64,000 nt of DNA from an uncultured Pseudomonadales bacterium. Its GTDB lineage: Bacteria > Pseudomonadota > Gammaproteobacteria > Pseudomonadales > Azotimanducaceae. Of the stretch, positions 26,351 to 34,310 are shown in pieces. The notes under the pieces were generated by a model. The model made no database searches and was not told where the DNA came from. It saw only the letters and a program-made list of their open reading frames with translations. The DNA is taken from assembly GCA_937921865.1 (NCBI GenBank), contig CAKZWF010000039.1, positions 1-64,000 on the forward strand, read 5' to 3'. Each line of letters opens with the position of its first letter. Positions within the stretch are counted from its first letter, which is position 1. The translations under genes were made by a program, and so were the position numbers.

Positions 26351-27412
26351 ATGACCGCAAGCTCATCGTCTATTCCGCTGGTTCGAGCTGCATTCGGCCG
26401 TCCTTTCCTGCTGACGTTAAGCAGATTGGGGATACCGCTGACTCGCTATCAACGTCAATACAGCATCTCCATTACCGACCATGAAGACCCACTGGCGCTC
26501 ATGCCGGAACGTCCGTGGTGGCTGCTGGCGAACGATGTGGCCAATCGCGAAGGTATTGGTGATCTCTGCCTGCGCATCGGTAATTCCGTACCATTCAACA
26601 AAATTTCGTCGTTGGCGCCACAGCTGAGCGCATGTATTACGCTCGCGGAATTGCTGCAGGCATTCTGTGAGGCGGCGAAGCTGCAAAGCACACACGCGCG
26701 CTTTGATCTGCTGCCTGATCGCAGCGGAGTATGGATACGTTCTGTTGGTCCGCCGCTGCTCGACAATCACGCGGATTGCGCGCAACTGCGCTTGTATCAT
26801 GTCTTGGGTTGCATCCAGATTGCTCAGACGATTCTCGGCAAAGACTGGCGCCCAACAAAAGTGAAGCTATCGCAATCGCATAACCAGGATGTCGAAGACA
26901 GTCCAATTCTGGCGGCAGAGCAACTCTACTTTAATCAGCCCTACAGCGCTGTTCACCTGTCCCATAAGGATCTGGCGAGACGATCTATCAAACCAAACGA
27001 ACCCGGCAGTCGACCACTCAATATCGAACAACCCCCCGAGACCTTCATCGACTCAATACGGGCGGCAATCATCCATCTGTTTCCGAGCCGGAACCTGCGG
27101 GTGGAAACCCTTGCAGAGATCGCCAATATGCCGGTGAGAACTTTCCAGCGGCGGCTTCGTGACCAGGGGGTCAGCTTTACTCGTATCGTCGAGCAGGCAC
27201 GCTTCGAAACAGCATGCACGCTGGTAGCCCAACCCGACTTACCGCTACAGGCAGTATCAGGCCAGCTCGGATACTCAGACTATACAAAATTCAGTAGAGC
27301 ATTCAGCCGTTGGGCCGGGACCACGCCGCGTCGCTATCGCGATCTACTTGGGACGCAGACTCAGACTGCCCGGGCAGGGTGCGATTACCCGGATGCGAGA
27401 GCAAACGGGTAA
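26351..27412 (+). CDS. AraC-family transcriptional regulator (Arabinose_bd type)
   Basis: A 353-aa regulator. The N-terminal 200 residues resemble the Arabinose_bd domain of OruR/ArgR-like AraC proteins (LLANDVANREGIGDLCLRIG near 58 and HVLGCIQIAQTILGKDWRPTKVKL near 148). The C-terminal pair of helix-turn-helices spans about 240-340, with LRVETLAEIANMPVRTFQRRLRDQGVSFTRIVEQAR and VSGQLGYSDYTKFSRAFSRWAGTTPRRYR. It starts 121 bp after tRNA-Lys and is convergent with the MipA gene. No catabolic gene is directly adjacent in the same orientation, so its target is unclear. Confidence 0.94.
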   Translation: MTASSSSIPLVRAAFGRPFLLTLSRLGIPLTRYQRQYSISITDHEDPLALMPERPWWLLANDVANREGIGDLCLRIGNSVPFNKISSLAPQLSACITLAELLQAFCEAAKLQSTHARFDLLPDRSGVWIRSVGPPLLDNHADCAQLRLYHVLGCIQIAQTILGKDWRPTKVKLSQSHNQDVEDSPILAAEQLYFNQPYSAVHLSHKDLARRSIKPNEPGSRPLNIEQPPETFIDSIRAAIIHLFPSRNLRVETLAEIANMPVRTFQRRLRDQGVSFTRIVEQARFETACTLVAQPDLPLQAVSGQLGYSDYTKFSRAFSRWAGTTPRRYRDLLGTQTQTARAGCDYPDARANG

Positions 27413-27414
27413 TC
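27383..27414. terminator. inverted repeat between convergent AraC and MipA genes
   Basis: GATTACCCG at 27383-27391 pairs perfectly with CGGGTAATC at 27406-27414, a 9-bp stem with a 14-base loop that includes the AraC-family stop codon. It sits between two convergent genes, where a bidirectional terminator is expected. There is no clear T tract on either side, so it would be a weak or factor-assisted terminator. Confidence 0.4.
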
Positions 27415-27431
27415 ATACCGAAGCGTTTTAA

Positions 27432-28211
27432 TCAGAACCGATAGCCGGCTGCAAGTACATACATCAGAAAAACGTCATCGTTGGTAATCGGACTGTCATC
27501 GTATTCATCACCCTGAAAATCAGCTCGAACACCAGCAAGGATATGCCACTTGGAGCCACCAGGATTCCAGGTCGCAGCAGTCTGCAGACGATATATCACT
27601 TCTTCATCTGCGGAGTACGCAGGACGAATGAACCCAACCGCCTCGTCGGTTTGTACACCATAGTAGTAGTCGACAAGATCGTCGCTCTGGTAGACAACAG
27701 CGGCAGATGGCTTGATGGCCCAGTTACCCGGCGTGAAGGTATAAGAAACTTCACCACGCGCCTCGTACCCTTCATGTTTGCCGGCCAGATCGTGCACCCA
27801 AGTGGCTTTTACTCCCCAGGCACCATTACGCCAGCCAACACTTGCGCCACCGTCGACCGTCTTGTCTCGATCATCCATGCCGGTAAGGATGTCGGCGTCG
27901 TCAGAATCGTAACCATCACCCCGGAACTCTGCCAGAACAGCAATTTCCCAGGTTTCGTTAGTCCAGGCTTTCCAACCTGCACTACCACCACGCACGAAGA
28001 ACGTATCATTTTCCCAGAGGATCAGGGGAATCGGCTGTACTTTGTCGCTGTCGCTGTACCCTCGATAGGTTTTATCTCGATAAATCACGCCAGCGCCCAG
28101 GATCAGAGGCCGATCCGCACTAACTGGTGGCACAATCTCATCCGCTTTCACGGGTGCCGCGAACAACGCCATCAACAGCGCTATCGCAACAGTGCTCAAT
28201 ACAATTTTCAT
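27432..28211 (-). CDS. MipA/OmpV family outer membrane protein
   Basis: A 259-aa outer-membrane beta-barrel from ATG 28211 (GGAGAG just upstream). The signal peptide MKIVLSTVAIALLMALFAAPVKADE is cleaved near residue 24. The barrel shows alternating strands ending in aromatic residues and closes with a C-terminal Phe (VLAAGYRF), as needed for BAM insertion. GAGVIYRDKTYRGYSDSDKVQPIPLI and YYYGVQTDEA are the family signatures. Members scaffold murein enzymes or respond to stress and osmolarity, and which applies here is unknown. Confidence 0.92.
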   Translation of the reverse strand: MKIVLSTVAIALLMALFAAPVKADEIVPPVSADRPLILGAGVIYRDKTYRGYSDSDKVQPIPLILWENDTFFVRGGSAGWKAWTNETWEIAVLAEFRGDGYDSDDADILTGMDDRDKTVDGGASVGWRNGAWGVKATWVHDLAGKHEGYEARGEVSYTFTPGNWAIKPSAAVVYQSDDLVDYYYGVQTDEAVGFIRPAYSADEEVIYRLQTAATWNPGGSKWHILAGVRADFQGDEYDDSPITNDDVFLMYVLAAGYRF

Positions 28212-28705
28212 TTTTCTCTCCATCACTCTGACTCAGAGGTTATTTTCCAATCTGGATTGACTGGTGGTCTTCAGTTTTGGGATCTACAGGTAAAACTGTT
28301 TGCAAAATTACAGATGCTTTCCGCTATCGCCGCGATCCGATCATGGCAGGCCCGTATCACTGATTAAGCGGAAGAAGTCTCGGTTGTTATATAAGTTGAC
28401 TATCGTGACTGCATCCGGTGTGCCATCGAAGAAATCCAGGGCAACGTCCATGGACTGGCGATTACCGCCACAGAGACAACCACGGCTGCCCTTCTGGCGG
28501 CACATTGAGTCATTGCAGCGACTACCTTCCGGATCGCTGCGTCAACAGTCTAACAAACGCGATTGCCGAGACGTACCCATTTCGTGACATCAGCGAGAAG
28601 ACCGGATCGGCTGGACCCGGGCCAGACCGACCCGAAAAGACACCAGCGAGGATCTTCTGCAGCCTCAGTCTGATATTGCGGCGGGCCCAGCGAATGCCGC
28701 AACCG
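28212..28705. other. 494-bp region without a supportable gene
   Basis: No reading frame here has both a ribosome-binding site and family-like sequence. Short open stretches exist (28300-28587 and 28418-28792 on plus) but they look random. One plus-strand stretch at about 28421-28507 reads plausibly (EEIQGNVHGLAITATETT) before a stop. The region lies beside the shortened acyl-CoA dehydrogenase-like gene, so gene decay is a possible explanation. No RNA gene was recognised. Confidence 0.4.
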
Positions 28706-29419
28706 TCAGACCGGCGACGCCGGATCCATCCCAAGCAGTACCCGCACATAATTTTCAGCACTGATTTCCGTATCGAAAACGGTATGGCATGACAGCGCGT
28801 TCACGTCCCGAAGCAGCCGCCCGCCAAGGCGCTGCGTGAACAGTTCAAGTGCTCGACGAGCCGCCCCGAGGGCCGGAATTGCCGCGGCAATGGACAGCAG
28901 AGGCAACATCAGATGCCGATAACAGCTGGAACTGGCGCCCGACCCGCGGCCCATGGACATTGCAAGCAGTGATTCACTTCTCGCTGCCGGGATAAACACA
29001 TCGTCGGCAATCATGTCATTGCTGCCGGTACCTTCCATACCTGCGCAGTACCAGGTGTCTTCGACCTGGATCTGATCCCGTGGGGTAATGAACAGGCGCG
29101 GCTCGAACGGATTGCCTTCAACCACACCATTGAGCAGCACCCAATCTGCATGCATGACGCCAGTGGACGTGCAGGCTTCACTGATCGCGACTCCGATGTC
29201 GATGAAGGTATCTGTGTCAATCTCATAACCGCCGTAGCGTTTCGGAACATAGGCACGAAAAACACCTGCCTGGCTGAGCGCTTCGATCACAGCGTCGACT
29301 GGCTGGCGCTGCTGTTCAGCAAGTTCTGCACTCGCGGCAATCACGGGTGTCAGCTCACGCACCCGCGACAGCAACTCTGCAGGATCCCGATCAGACTGAG
29401 AAATTGATGATTCGCTCAT
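28706..29419 (-). pseudogene. HsaA-like flavin-dependent acyl-CoA dehydrogenase/monooxygenase with two internal deletions
   Basis: An intact 237-aa frame from ATG 29419, preceded by GGAGGG at five bases. It aligns with the acyl-CoA-dehydrogenase-like flavin monooxygenases (HsaA group, about 390 aa) in three pieces. Residues 1-87 are the N-terminal helices (PKRYGGYEIDTDTFIDIGVAISEACTSTG). Residues 88-199 resume in the beta-domain (HADWVLLNG, EDTWYCAGMEGTGSNDM, then ALELFTQRLGG). Residues 200-237 are the extreme C-terminus (RDVNALSCHTVFDTEISAENYVRVLLGMDP). About 55-60 residues are missing at the first junction and roughly 90-100 at the second, both in frame. FAD binding and catalysis look impossible, so I treat it as a decayed gene, though a ribosome-binding site remains. 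Confidence 0.65.
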
Positions 29420-29577
29420 GACTACCCTCCGTACGCAAAGGACTAGTTTGCATCCAGAGGTAACCGGGGTCGAACCGAGGTTTTCTGATTGTTCGGTACA
29501 CGACTTTTCCAGTGCTGCCGGGCGCAGGCAACTAGTGCTAGGGTGCTCCGACAACAGGAACCAACAGGAGAGTGCGC

Positions 29578-30378
29578 ATGGACGAACAGGCTTCGCGTTT
29601 CGTTGGATCGATACCCGAAAACTATGACGCTGGCTTAGGGCCGTTCATCTTCTTCGACTACGCCAGAGATCTCGCACACCGGGTCGCCGCAGTTGAACCC
29701 ACTTCCGTTCTGGAGTTGGCCGCAGGCACGGGTATTCTCTCCCGCGCTTTAGGCGACGCAAATTCTGAAAACTGCAGATTGGTTGTTTCTGACCTCAACG
29801 CGCCGATGCTCGAAGTCGCAAAATCGAAGTTTGCCGTGAACGACCAGGTTAACTTTGACGTCGCAGATGCCACCAGTCTTCAATACGAGGACTCAAGTTT
29901 TGATGCGGTGGCGTGTCAATTTGGCGTCATGTTCTTTCCCGATAAGTTGCAGTCGTATCGGGAAGTTCACCGGGTGCTGAAAACTGGCGGCCGTTATGTT
30001 TTCAACGTCTGGACTTCCTGGGCAGAAAACCCGTTTGCCCGAATTGCCCACGAAGCAGTACAGGCGCTGTTCCCCAGCGATCCACCCGGGTTTTATAAAG
30101 TGCCATTTAGCTATCATGACCCAGAGGCGATCAGTGATTCCCTGTTGTCCGCAGGATTTGATTCAGTGACCACCGAGCATGTCGCGATTACGTCAAAAAT
30201 CACTTCCGCCTCTGTTTTCGCACGAGGTCTGATTTTCGGCAATCCGGTCTTTGAAGAAATCACGCTGCGCGGAGGTGACCCGGAGGAGGTATTCGAGACT
30301 GTGAAACAGACCCTCGAGACCCAGCTGGGTGACTCCATGCCGTTGCAGGCGCTGGTGGTCCAGGCGCTAAAAACCTGA
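29578..30378 (+). CDS. class I SAM-dependent methyltransferase
   Basis: A 266-aa Rossmann-fold methyltransferase from ATG 29578, with CAGGAG at seven bases. Motif I is VLELAAGTGILSRAL (near residue 43), motif II VVSDLNAPMLEVAKSKF near 69, and motif post-I to IV FDVADATSLQYEDSSFDAVACQFGVMFFPDK near 95. The whole resembles UbiE/Coq5-like and small-molecule C- or O-methyltransferases. The C-terminal 90 residues form the usual variable substrate lid. It is divergent from the shortened acyl-CoA dehydrogenase-like gene. The methyl acceptor is unknown. Confidence 0.9.
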   Translation: MDEQASRFVGSIPENYDAGLGPFIFFDYARDLAHRVAAVEPTSVLELAAGTGILSRALGDANSENCRLVVSDLNAPMLEVAKSKFAVNDQVNFDVADATSLQYEDSSFDAVACQFGVMFFPDKLQSYREVHRVLKTGGRYVFNVWTSWAENPFARIAHEAVQALFPSDPPGFYKVPFSYHDPEAISDSLLSAGFDSVTTEHVAITSKITSASVFARGLIFGNPVFEEITLRGGDPEEVFETVKQTLETQLGDSMPLQALVVQALKT

Positions 30379-30457
30379 ACAGCTTCACCTGCCAGTTATG
30401 GGATCAGTATCAACATCTGCAACATCCCCAAGTGGAACATGGCATGTTCTGGAGCAA

Positions 30458-31090
30458 TCAGTAGGTAACTGCTGCCAGAGACTGGGTCAGCGCATCCAGA
30501 TCGTGTTCGCGTTGCACGTACTCAATTTCCAGGTCAACCAGTTCCTCTTCTAGCCGCCCCTGTTCTTCAGCGAGCTGCTTGGTTCGAGCCAGTAACTCCA
30601 GACGCTCCGCGGGCAGCAGCGTGCCGCTGAACTGTGCCGCTGTGGTGGCAACAATATCTTCTTTCACAGCTTCGAGGTGTTGCGTTGTCTGCCGGATGGC
30701 TCGATCAACACTGGCAACGGCTGCTCGCGCCTGATGCAGGGTCCGACCCTGCTGAAACGCGGCGAGAAAGTCGCCGCGAAGGTCTTCCGGGCAGACGTTG
30801 TAATAGGCCTGCCCGCGCTCACCGACGACAAAGCCGTTATGAGGTTCGCAGAATTCCCGCACACCCTCTTTCCAGCCGAGCATGTAGCCATGCCGGTCAG
30901 GGACTATCCCGTGTTCACCACAGGCATCCTGATGGGCTAGCAGTGCGGTGCTGCGCTGGCCGTTGACGCCATCACGATAACCCAGCGTCTGCCAGTCACC
31001 GGCCATACACTGATGTTCGCTGACGCTCGCACCCCCTCCGCACCCGCTAAGCAGAAGCGCAGACAGTGTCGCAATGAGGGAAATTCGCAT
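30458..31090 (-). CDS. DUF2799 lipoprotein
   Basis: A 210-aa predicted lipoprotein. The signal MRISLIATLSALLLSGC ends with lipid Cys17. The DUF2799 part follows: DWQTLGYRDGVNGQ near 33, HQDACGEHGIVPDRHGYMLGWKEGVREFC near 53 and GFVVGERGQAYYNVCP near 85, with several conserved Cys probably forming disulfides in the periplasm. A long charged helical C-terminus (about 120-205) is likely a coiled coil. ATG 31090 is preceded by GGAG, but this element is buried in a hairpin (31098-31122). Function of DUF2799 is unknown. Confidence 0.88.
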   Translation of the reverse strand: MRISLIATLSALLLSGCGGGASVSEHQCMAGDWQTLGYRDGVNGQRSTALLAHQDACGEHGIVPDRHGYMLGWKEGVREFCEPHNGFVVGERGQAYYNVCPEDLRGDFLAAFQQGRTLHQARAAVASVDRAIRQTTQHLEAVKEDIVATTAAQFSGTLLPAERLELLARTKQLAEEQGRLEEELVDLEIEYVQREHDLDALTQSLAAVTY

Positions 31091-31097
31091 GTTAAGG

Positions 31098-31122
31098 CTC
31101 CGGGTCCTTCGAAGACCCGGAG
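31098..31122 (-). promoter_or_regulatory. RBS-sequestering hairpin of the DUF2799 gene
   Basis: On the minus strand the leader reads CTCCGGGTC, loop TTCGAAG, GACCCGGAG: a perfect 9-bp GC-rich stem. The last four bases of the 3' arm are the Shine-Dalgarno GGAG, seven bases before the ATG at 31090. In the folded RNA the ribosome site is fully paired. This points to translational control, but the biological meaning is inferred. Confidence 0.6.
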
Positions 31123-31213
31123 AAGCTATCGCAACCCACCGACGCGCACCGGGACCGGGTTCACAGAGTTGTGATGCGAACCTCGGTAATCGCGCAATCT
31201 GAGGCTTGCAGAC

Positions 31214-31927
31214 TCAGCCGGCCGAAACTTCCGGGTTTTCAGCCATCAACCTGCCGACCAGGAAACCGCGCCGCTGCATGTTGCCATTAAATTCAGCAAA
31301 GAAGTTTTCCGGCACCGAACCGCTGACTACGTCTGACGCTCCAAGTGCATCCGCCCAGCGCGACACCTGCTCAAATTCCTGCAGCAGGCCGCTCTGCAGC
31401 CATCTGTCGACATGGCGAAATCGCTGCAGGAACGGTGCATAAGCAGCATCAACCAGCGACAGCTCAGGTCCGTTGAAATAGGGGCCCGGATTCTCGCGCT
31501 CCGCGAGCGCAGCTTCCAGTTTGCCGAGCCGCTGCCTGGCCGCTGCGAAGCGTTCTTCACGTCCATCCTCTGAGCTCGCGTAATACAGCGCACTCAAGCC
31601 ACCGGCAAAGGTTGGCACAAAGTCGGTCCAGGCCCGGTTGCGCGCCCGCTGCAGCAGATCTTCCGGGTGCAGATGGGGCTGCTCAGCATCTTCGAGGAAT
31701 TCGGCAATGGCATTGGATTCGAACAACGCCTGACCACCTTCCTCAGCGGACCCTCCCACCTGCAGCACCGGAACCTTGCCATGAGGCGAGATTGCGAGAA
31801 ACCAGTCAGGTTTGTTGCGCAGGTCTATGTAGGTAACGTCGAAAGCAATGTTTTTAGCACGCAAAACAATCACGGCGCGCTGTACCCAGGGTCAGGTTAC
31901 TGAGCTGACGAGGTGATACTTCATCAT
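31214..31927 (-). CDS. glutathione S-transferase with probable in-frame selenocysteine (UGA at codon 12)
   Basis: Read conventionally, the frame starts at GTG 31873 and gives a GST missing strand 1. Upstream in the same frame the sequence is MMKYHLVSSVT-UGA-PWVQRAVIVLR, then KNIAFDVTYIDLRNKPDWFLAISPHGKVPVLQV. Relatives have CPxVQRA at this point, so the UGA (31892-31894) replaces the catalytic Cys. The upstream ATG at 31927 has GGAG at seven bases. A 7-bp hairpin follows the UGA at SECIS distance. The thioredoxin-like domain covers residues 1-85, with the cis-Pro in GKVPVL and ESNA near 82; the helical domain follows. With Sec12 the length is 237 aa. Alternatives are a nonsense mutation or sequence error. 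No sel genes lie in this window. Confidence 0.75.
31856..31881 (-). promoter_or_regulatory. bacterial SECIS-like hairpin after the UGA codon
   Basis: Counting from the base after UGA, positions 11-17 (AGCGCGC) pair with 30-36 (GCGTGCT) to a perfect 7-bp stem with one G-U pair and a 12-base loop. The loop contains G residues at its 5' side (positions 19 and 21). Stem, loop position and spacing match the loosely defined bacterial SECIS bound by SelB. The assignment rests on this geometry and the neighbouring UGA. Confidence 0.6.
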
Positions 31928-32034
31928 GGCATGTCTCCAGATATCAGAGTGAGCGTCCATACTAGCCGCGATTGCACAGCTAAATCATCCGCCGCAGCCG
32001 ATCCCCCGCAGACGCCTACTGCCTCACCGGACAT

Positions 32035-32895
32035 TCAGTGCCGGTGTTCCAGGCGACGGAACTCACCAGGATCTGTGAACAGGTCTGCGCCCAGCTGGTC
32101 TCGCCAGGCATCGCCCTGACCGGCCGCTGCCGCCGGGACATGAATCCCAATCGTCTGGCCGGGTGCAAGATAGTCCTGGAGCAGACGCAGGCCCGTTTCA
32201 TCGTCGACGAACCAGTAAGGTGGAAACGCGGTATCGACACTTCGAGCCGCCCAGAACAGTTGATGCCGGGCAAACGCTGGCCGGTCAACGGCGGCATCAC
32301 CCAGGTGCACAAACGTGTGCCTGTTGCCCAGAGTGACCCGGAAACTCAGGTTGTGAACATCAGCCATCCTCTCGCCGCCGGCGTGAGGCAGCGCCACAAC
32401 GTCGATTTCAAGATCACCGCTGTGCAGCTGTTCAGGGGCATCGCCCGGCTCCAGATCAATCGCCGTGACCCGCTCCAGAATGTCCAGGCCGGCGCCAGCC
32501 TGCTGAAGTTGGTCGAATACCTGTTGCGGACAGAAGACGCGCACCTGCGGCTGCGCGCGTAGATAAGCGAGCATCGGCGCTGGACTGAAATGGTCGCCGT
32601 GCACATGAGACACCAGCACCGCTGCGACATTGTCAAAGGGCGGACGTCCGCTGATCATGTCAGTCACCAGGTGCTCAGGCACCAGCGGGTAGGTGGAAAA
32701 GCTCTGCGCATAAAACGCGTCGACCAGCACCTTGTGTCCAGCCAAGGCAACCATGATCCCTTCATTACCCAGATACCGCGCTTCGCCCGCCGGCTGCTGG
32801 TGAGCCCGTACGTCGATTGCAGCCGCAACGGCGGCAATCGACAGGGTCATTGCAACAAACGCGCTCACCGAGGTATTTAAAAGCTTTTCAATCAT
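32035..32895 (-). CDS. exported MBL-fold metallohydrolase
   Basis: A 286-aa protein with an N-terminal signal peptide (SAFVAMTLSIAAVAAAIDVRA), so the enzyme acts in the periplasm. The MBL fold shows GNEGIMVALAGHKVLVDAFYA, the metal motif SHVHGDHFSP near residue 96, a downstream Asp in VHLGDAA near 207, and a C-terminal His in IGIHVPA. The pattern is that of UlaG-like and RomA-like zinc hydrolases, with a GxHxHGDH-type site. The very C-terminus is RRLEHRH. It lies 75 bp after queC in the same direction, but a short direct repeat separates them and no functional link to queuosine is evident. Confidence 0.85.
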   Translation of the reverse strand: MIEKLLNTSVSAFVAMTLSIAAVAAAIDVRAHQQPAGEARYLGNEGIMVALAGHKVLVDAFYAQSFSTYPLVPEHLVTDMISGRPPFDNVAAVLVSHVHGDHFSPAPMLAYLRAQPQVRVFCPQQVFDQLQQAGAGLDILERVTAIDLEPGDAPEQLHSGDLEIDVVALPHAGGERMADVHNLSFRVTLGNRHTFVHLGDAAVDRPAFARHQLFWAARSVDTAFPPYWFVDDETGLRLLQDYLAPGQTIGIHVPAAAAGQGDAWRDQLGADLFTDPGEFRRLEHRH

Positions 32896-32916
32896 CGTTT
32901 GGACCGGTTCGGGTCA

Positions 32917-32952
32917 AGGTGCGCAAGATGCGCTAGGTGCGCAAGATGCGCC
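32917..32952. repeat. two 18-bp direct repeats downstream of queC
   Basis: aggtgcgcaagatgcgct at 32917-32934 is followed directly by a copy at 32935-32952 with one mismatch in the last base. It lies between queC and the MBL gene. Each copy contains a short imperfect palindrome (gcgcaagatgcgc), so it could fold, but no T tract follows. Confidence 0.7.
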
Positions 32953-32970
32953 AGGTATACAAAGTCTGGA

Positions 32971-33651
32971 TCAGCTGTAGCGGGTGGGATCAACAACACC
33001 GGCATCAGTAAAACCCTGTTTTCGTAATCTGCAGCTATCGCAGACGCCGCAGGCGGCACCTTCTTCATTCGCCTGATAACAGGAGACGGTGAGCGCATAG
33101 TCGACACCAAGCCGCTGACCGCTGGTAATGATCTGACCTTTGCTCATGTCCACCAGCGGAGTGTGGATGACAAAGCGTTCGCCCTCAACGCCGGCTTTAG
33201 TGGCCAGATTGGCCAGCTGCTCAAAGGCGGTAATGAATTCCGGTCGACAATCCGGATAACCGGAATAGTCGACGGCATTTACGCCGATGAAAATATCCCG
33301 GGCTTTCAGAACTTCCGCCCAGGCCAGCGCCAGCGACAGAAACACGGTATTTCGCGCTGGCACGTAGGTGATCGGGATTTCATCAGTCACCACACCGTCT
33401 ACGGGCACCGCCAGAGACATATCCGTCAGCGCAGAACCGCCAAACGCACTCAGATCGATAGGTACAGTGCGGTGGACGACTGCGCCCAGATGACCGGCGA
33501 TGAGCTGCGCTGCGTCCAGTTCAGCACGATGGCGCTGGCCATAGTCGAAAGACAGCGCGTGGCACGCAAACCCATCTGTACGCGCCATGGCCAGCACGGT
33601 TGCAGAGTCCAGGCCACCGGAAAGCAGCACGATTGCCGGCTTATCCGCCAT
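32971..33651 (-). CDS. queC: 7-cyano-7-deazaguanine synthase QueC
   Basis: A 226-aa ATP-dependent enzyme that converts 7-carboxy-7-deazaguanine to preQ0, the queuosine precursor. The PP-loop SGGLDS is at residues 11-16. The [11 protein letters not shown] block is near 35, [18 protein letters not shown] near 93 and the substrate block [18 protein letters not shown] near 122. Zinc is held by Cys191, Cys201, Cys204 and Cys207. Length equals the family norm. Its start overlaps the stop of queE by one base, so the two steps of the same pathway are co-translated. Secure. Confidence 0.97.
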   Translation of the reverse strand: MADKPAIVLLSGGLDSATVLAMARTDGFACHALSFDYGQRHRAELDAAQLIAGHLGAVVHRTVPIDLSAFGGSALTDMSLAVPVDGVVTDEIPITYVPARNTVFLSLALAWAEVLKARDIFIGVNAVDYSGYPDCRPEFITAFEQLANLATKAGVEGERFVIHTPLVDMSKGQIITSGQRLGVDYALTVSCYQANEEGAACGVCDSCRLRKQGFTDAGVVDPTRYS

Positions 33652-34310
33652 CAGCGACCGGGCTCATCGCCCCACAACAGCTTGTGCAGTTGCACCTGCA
33701 TGCGCACCGGCAATCTGTCAGCGACCACCCAGTCCGCCAGATCGGAGGCGGGCAGTTCGCTCGCACTGGGCGAGAACAGAATCTCCACGCCCAGATCCCA
33801 CAGTTTCAGTTCGTCACACTTGAGCCGGGCCCAGTCGTAGTCCTGGCGGGAACAGATCACAAACTTCAGCTCGTCGCCGGGCTGCAGGTGCGGAAGGTTC
33901 TGCCACAAATTGCGCTGAACTTCTCCCGAGCCCGGTGTTTTAATATCCACAACTCGGCGGACCCGCTCATCGACCGCGCTGATGTCCATTGCCCCACTGG
34001 TCTCCAGGCTGACTTCCAGACCCAGATCGCACAATTGCCGCATCAAGGGCAAAGCGCCCGGCTGAGCAAGCGGTTCCCCGCCGGTCACCGTGACATGCCG
34101 GACACCGAATGCCCTCACCTGGTCAACGGTATCAGCAAGCGAGGTGACGCTACCGCCGTGAAACGCATACTCAGTGTCACAGTACTGACAGCGCAGCGGA
34201 CAGCCGGTCAGGCGGACAAACACTGTGGGCAGACCCACCGAAGTGGATTCGCCCTGAAGAGAAAGAAAGATTTCGGTGAGTCGGACCTGGTCTGAGACCG
34301 GCCCATTCAC
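33651..34310 (-). CDS. queE: 7-carboxy-7-deazaguanine synthase QueE
   Basis: A 219-aa radical SAM enzyme that makes 7-carboxy-7-deazaguanine from 6-carboxytetrahydropterin. The motif CxxxCxxC is Cys37, Cys41 and Cys44 ([16 protein letters not shown]). [20 protein letters not shown] precedes it and [11 protein letters not shown] (near 97) binds [12 protein letters not shown] near 122 and DIKTPGSGE near 140 are the remaining family blocks. The 5' end overlaps the cpoB stop by four bases and the 3' end joins queC, linking the Tol-Pal and queuosine genes in one run, the usual gammaproteobacterial order. Confidence 0.96.
   Translation of the reverse strand: MNGPVSDQVRLTEIFLSLQGESTSVGLPTVFVRLTGCPLRCQYCDTEYAFHGGSVTSLADTVDQVRAFGVRHVTVTGGEPLAQPGALPLMRQLCDLGLEVSLETSGAMDISAVDERVRRVVDIKTPGSGEVQRNLWQNLPHLQPGDELKFVICSRQDYDWARLKCDELKLWDLGVEILFSPSASELPASDLADWVVADRLPVRMQVQLHKLLWGDEPGR

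Noticed and set aside
28300-28792. Small plus-strand frames in the gap beside MipA
   Set aside because: No ribosome-binding site, no recognisable domain, and the longer one overlaps the opposing gene.
31214-31873. GST starting at the internal GTG 31873
   Set aside because: This start lies within the first helix, removes strand 1 and the catalytic residue, and has no ribosome-binding site. The upstream ATG with GGAG is better, at the price of reading a UGA.
26154-32000. Genomic island inserted at tRNA-Lys
   Set aside because: Accessory-looking genes follow the tRNA, but I found no integrase and no second copy of the tRNA 3' end within the window.
32892-33110. Small minus-strand frame with HLAHLAHLAHL repeat between queC and the MBL gene
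   Set aside because: It arises from reading the 18-bp direct repeat and overlaps queC in another frame; no start signal supports it.
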